Assembly (NCBI RefSeq): GCF_001424945.1 | Contig: NZ_LMCW01000008.1 | Coordinates: forward strand, 65,855 to 129,854 | Direction: 5' to 3' | Source of the DNA: Rhizobium sp. Root1203 | Lineage (GTDB): Bacteria > Pseudomonadota > Alphaproteobacteria > Rhizobiales > Rhizobiaceae | Length of the DNA stretch: 64,000 bases | Part shown: positions 63,703 to 64,000 of the stretch, one piece after another | Numbering within the stretch: the stretch's first letter is position 1 | Layout of the letters: each line of letters starts with the position of its first letter | Program-made: the position numbers and the translations under genes | The notes under the pieces: model-generated | Told to the model about the DNA's origin: nothing | The model's database searches: none | The model's input: the letters and a program-made list of their open reading frames with translations, nothing else

Positions 63703-64000
63703 TCACCGCCCCGACCGTGCGAGTGACCGGGCGATGTCGATGATGTCGTCGCGCGATGCGGTTGGATCGTCCTTGCTCCAGGCGACACCAAGCCCGATCC
63801 GGAAGTCGATCCCCTCACCTTCTTCAGCTCGAAGGCGCGGTTGGGAAGATCGAGTGTCCATTCCGGCGCAAAGCCGATGCCAAGCCCGGCCGAGACCAGT
63901 GACACCAGCGAATAGGTGTCGTCGCAGCTGTAGGCGATATTAGCCGTCAGATCGTATTCCTCGAACTTCTCATTGAAGTAGCGCTCTGTAAACGACAGGT
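63703..64000 (-). pseudogene. LysR-family regulator C-terminal part with frameshift, runs off the window
   Basis: From the right edge the minus strand reads a LysR effector-domain end: YSCDDTYSLVSLVSAGLGIG, FAPEWTLDLPNRAFELKKVR. Near 63812-63815 (a run of four Cs on the plus strand) the homology changes frame and continues IDFRIGLGVAWSKDDPTASR, then IIDIARSLARSGR and a stop at 63703-63705. One missing base explains it: a true frameshift mutation or a sequencing error. The N-terminal HTH lies outside the window. Confidence 0.7.

Noticed and set aside
1..64000. CRISPR arrays, tRNA or rRNA genes, intact insertion sequences, replication origin
   Set aside because: No regularly spaced repeats, cloverleaf-like or rRNA segments, transposase motifs or repABC-like genes were seen on reading both strands.

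Overview
The window looks like an accessory replicon (megaplasmid or chromid) or genomic island of an alphaproteobacterium of the Rhizobiaceae type (Rhizobium/Agrobacterium/Ensifer). This rests on the high-GC coding style, an ArdC antirestriction protein, two CUT1-type sugar ABC operons, an RhtX-type siderophore importer, NrsF and MXKDX-repeat proteins, many LysR/TetR/GntR/LacI regulators, and decayed gene fragments. No rRNA, tRNA, CRISPR array, intact transposase or replication origin was recognised.

Layout. 1-4.7 kb: DUF763 protein, an XRE regulator with a small overlapping partner, a truncated response regulator, a DUF892 ferritin-like protein and a decayed glgX fragment. 4.7-6.6 kb: long AI-2E-family membrane protein. 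6.9-14.2 kb: sugar operon of FGGY kinase, GntR regulator, SIS protein and a full ABC importer, with a tandem operator before the GntR gene. 14.3-16.7 kb: single-domain response regulator, ArdC and a small ORF. 17.6-22.1 kb: TonB-dependent receptor, RhtX-like importer and siderophore-interacting protein, translationally coupled behind a 10-bp inverted repeat. 22.3-28.8 kb: Gfo/Idh oxidoreductase and LysR, a Tat-signal aldo/keto reductase, LysR divergent from an Old Yellow Enzyme, and a nucleoside deaminase. 28.8-36.9 kb: RND efflux operon with two adaptors, a lipoprotein-like hydrolase and TetR genes at both ends. 37-50.7 kb: small detoxification and stress modules, including DUF1330/XRE/NTF2, a TetX-like flavin monooxygenase divergent from TetR over twin operators, MATE, VOC, YdeI, an SGNH hydrolase and MFS/LysR. 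50.9-54.3 kb: an ECF sigma factor with NrsF-type anti-sigma, an MXKDX protein, a cytochrome b and an MsrP-like molybdoenzyme, with a divergent pair of matching promoters. 54.8-63.1 kb: LacI-controlled locus with an SGNH esterase, FAD oxidoreductase, ABC importer and TIM-barrel protein. 63.1-64 kb: remnants and the end of a frameshifted LysR gene.

The main theme is environmental adaptation: two carbohydrate uptake and catabolic operons, xenosiderophore use, redox repair and drug or xenobiotic export. Most modules carry their own local regulator. I found no unmistakable new system. The best leads are the sigma/NrsF module with its paired promoters, the twin-operator TetX-like locus, the two-adaptor RND operon, and the LacI operon with its unassigned FAD and TIM-barrel enzymes. 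All functional assignments are from reading protein motifs by eye, without database searches.
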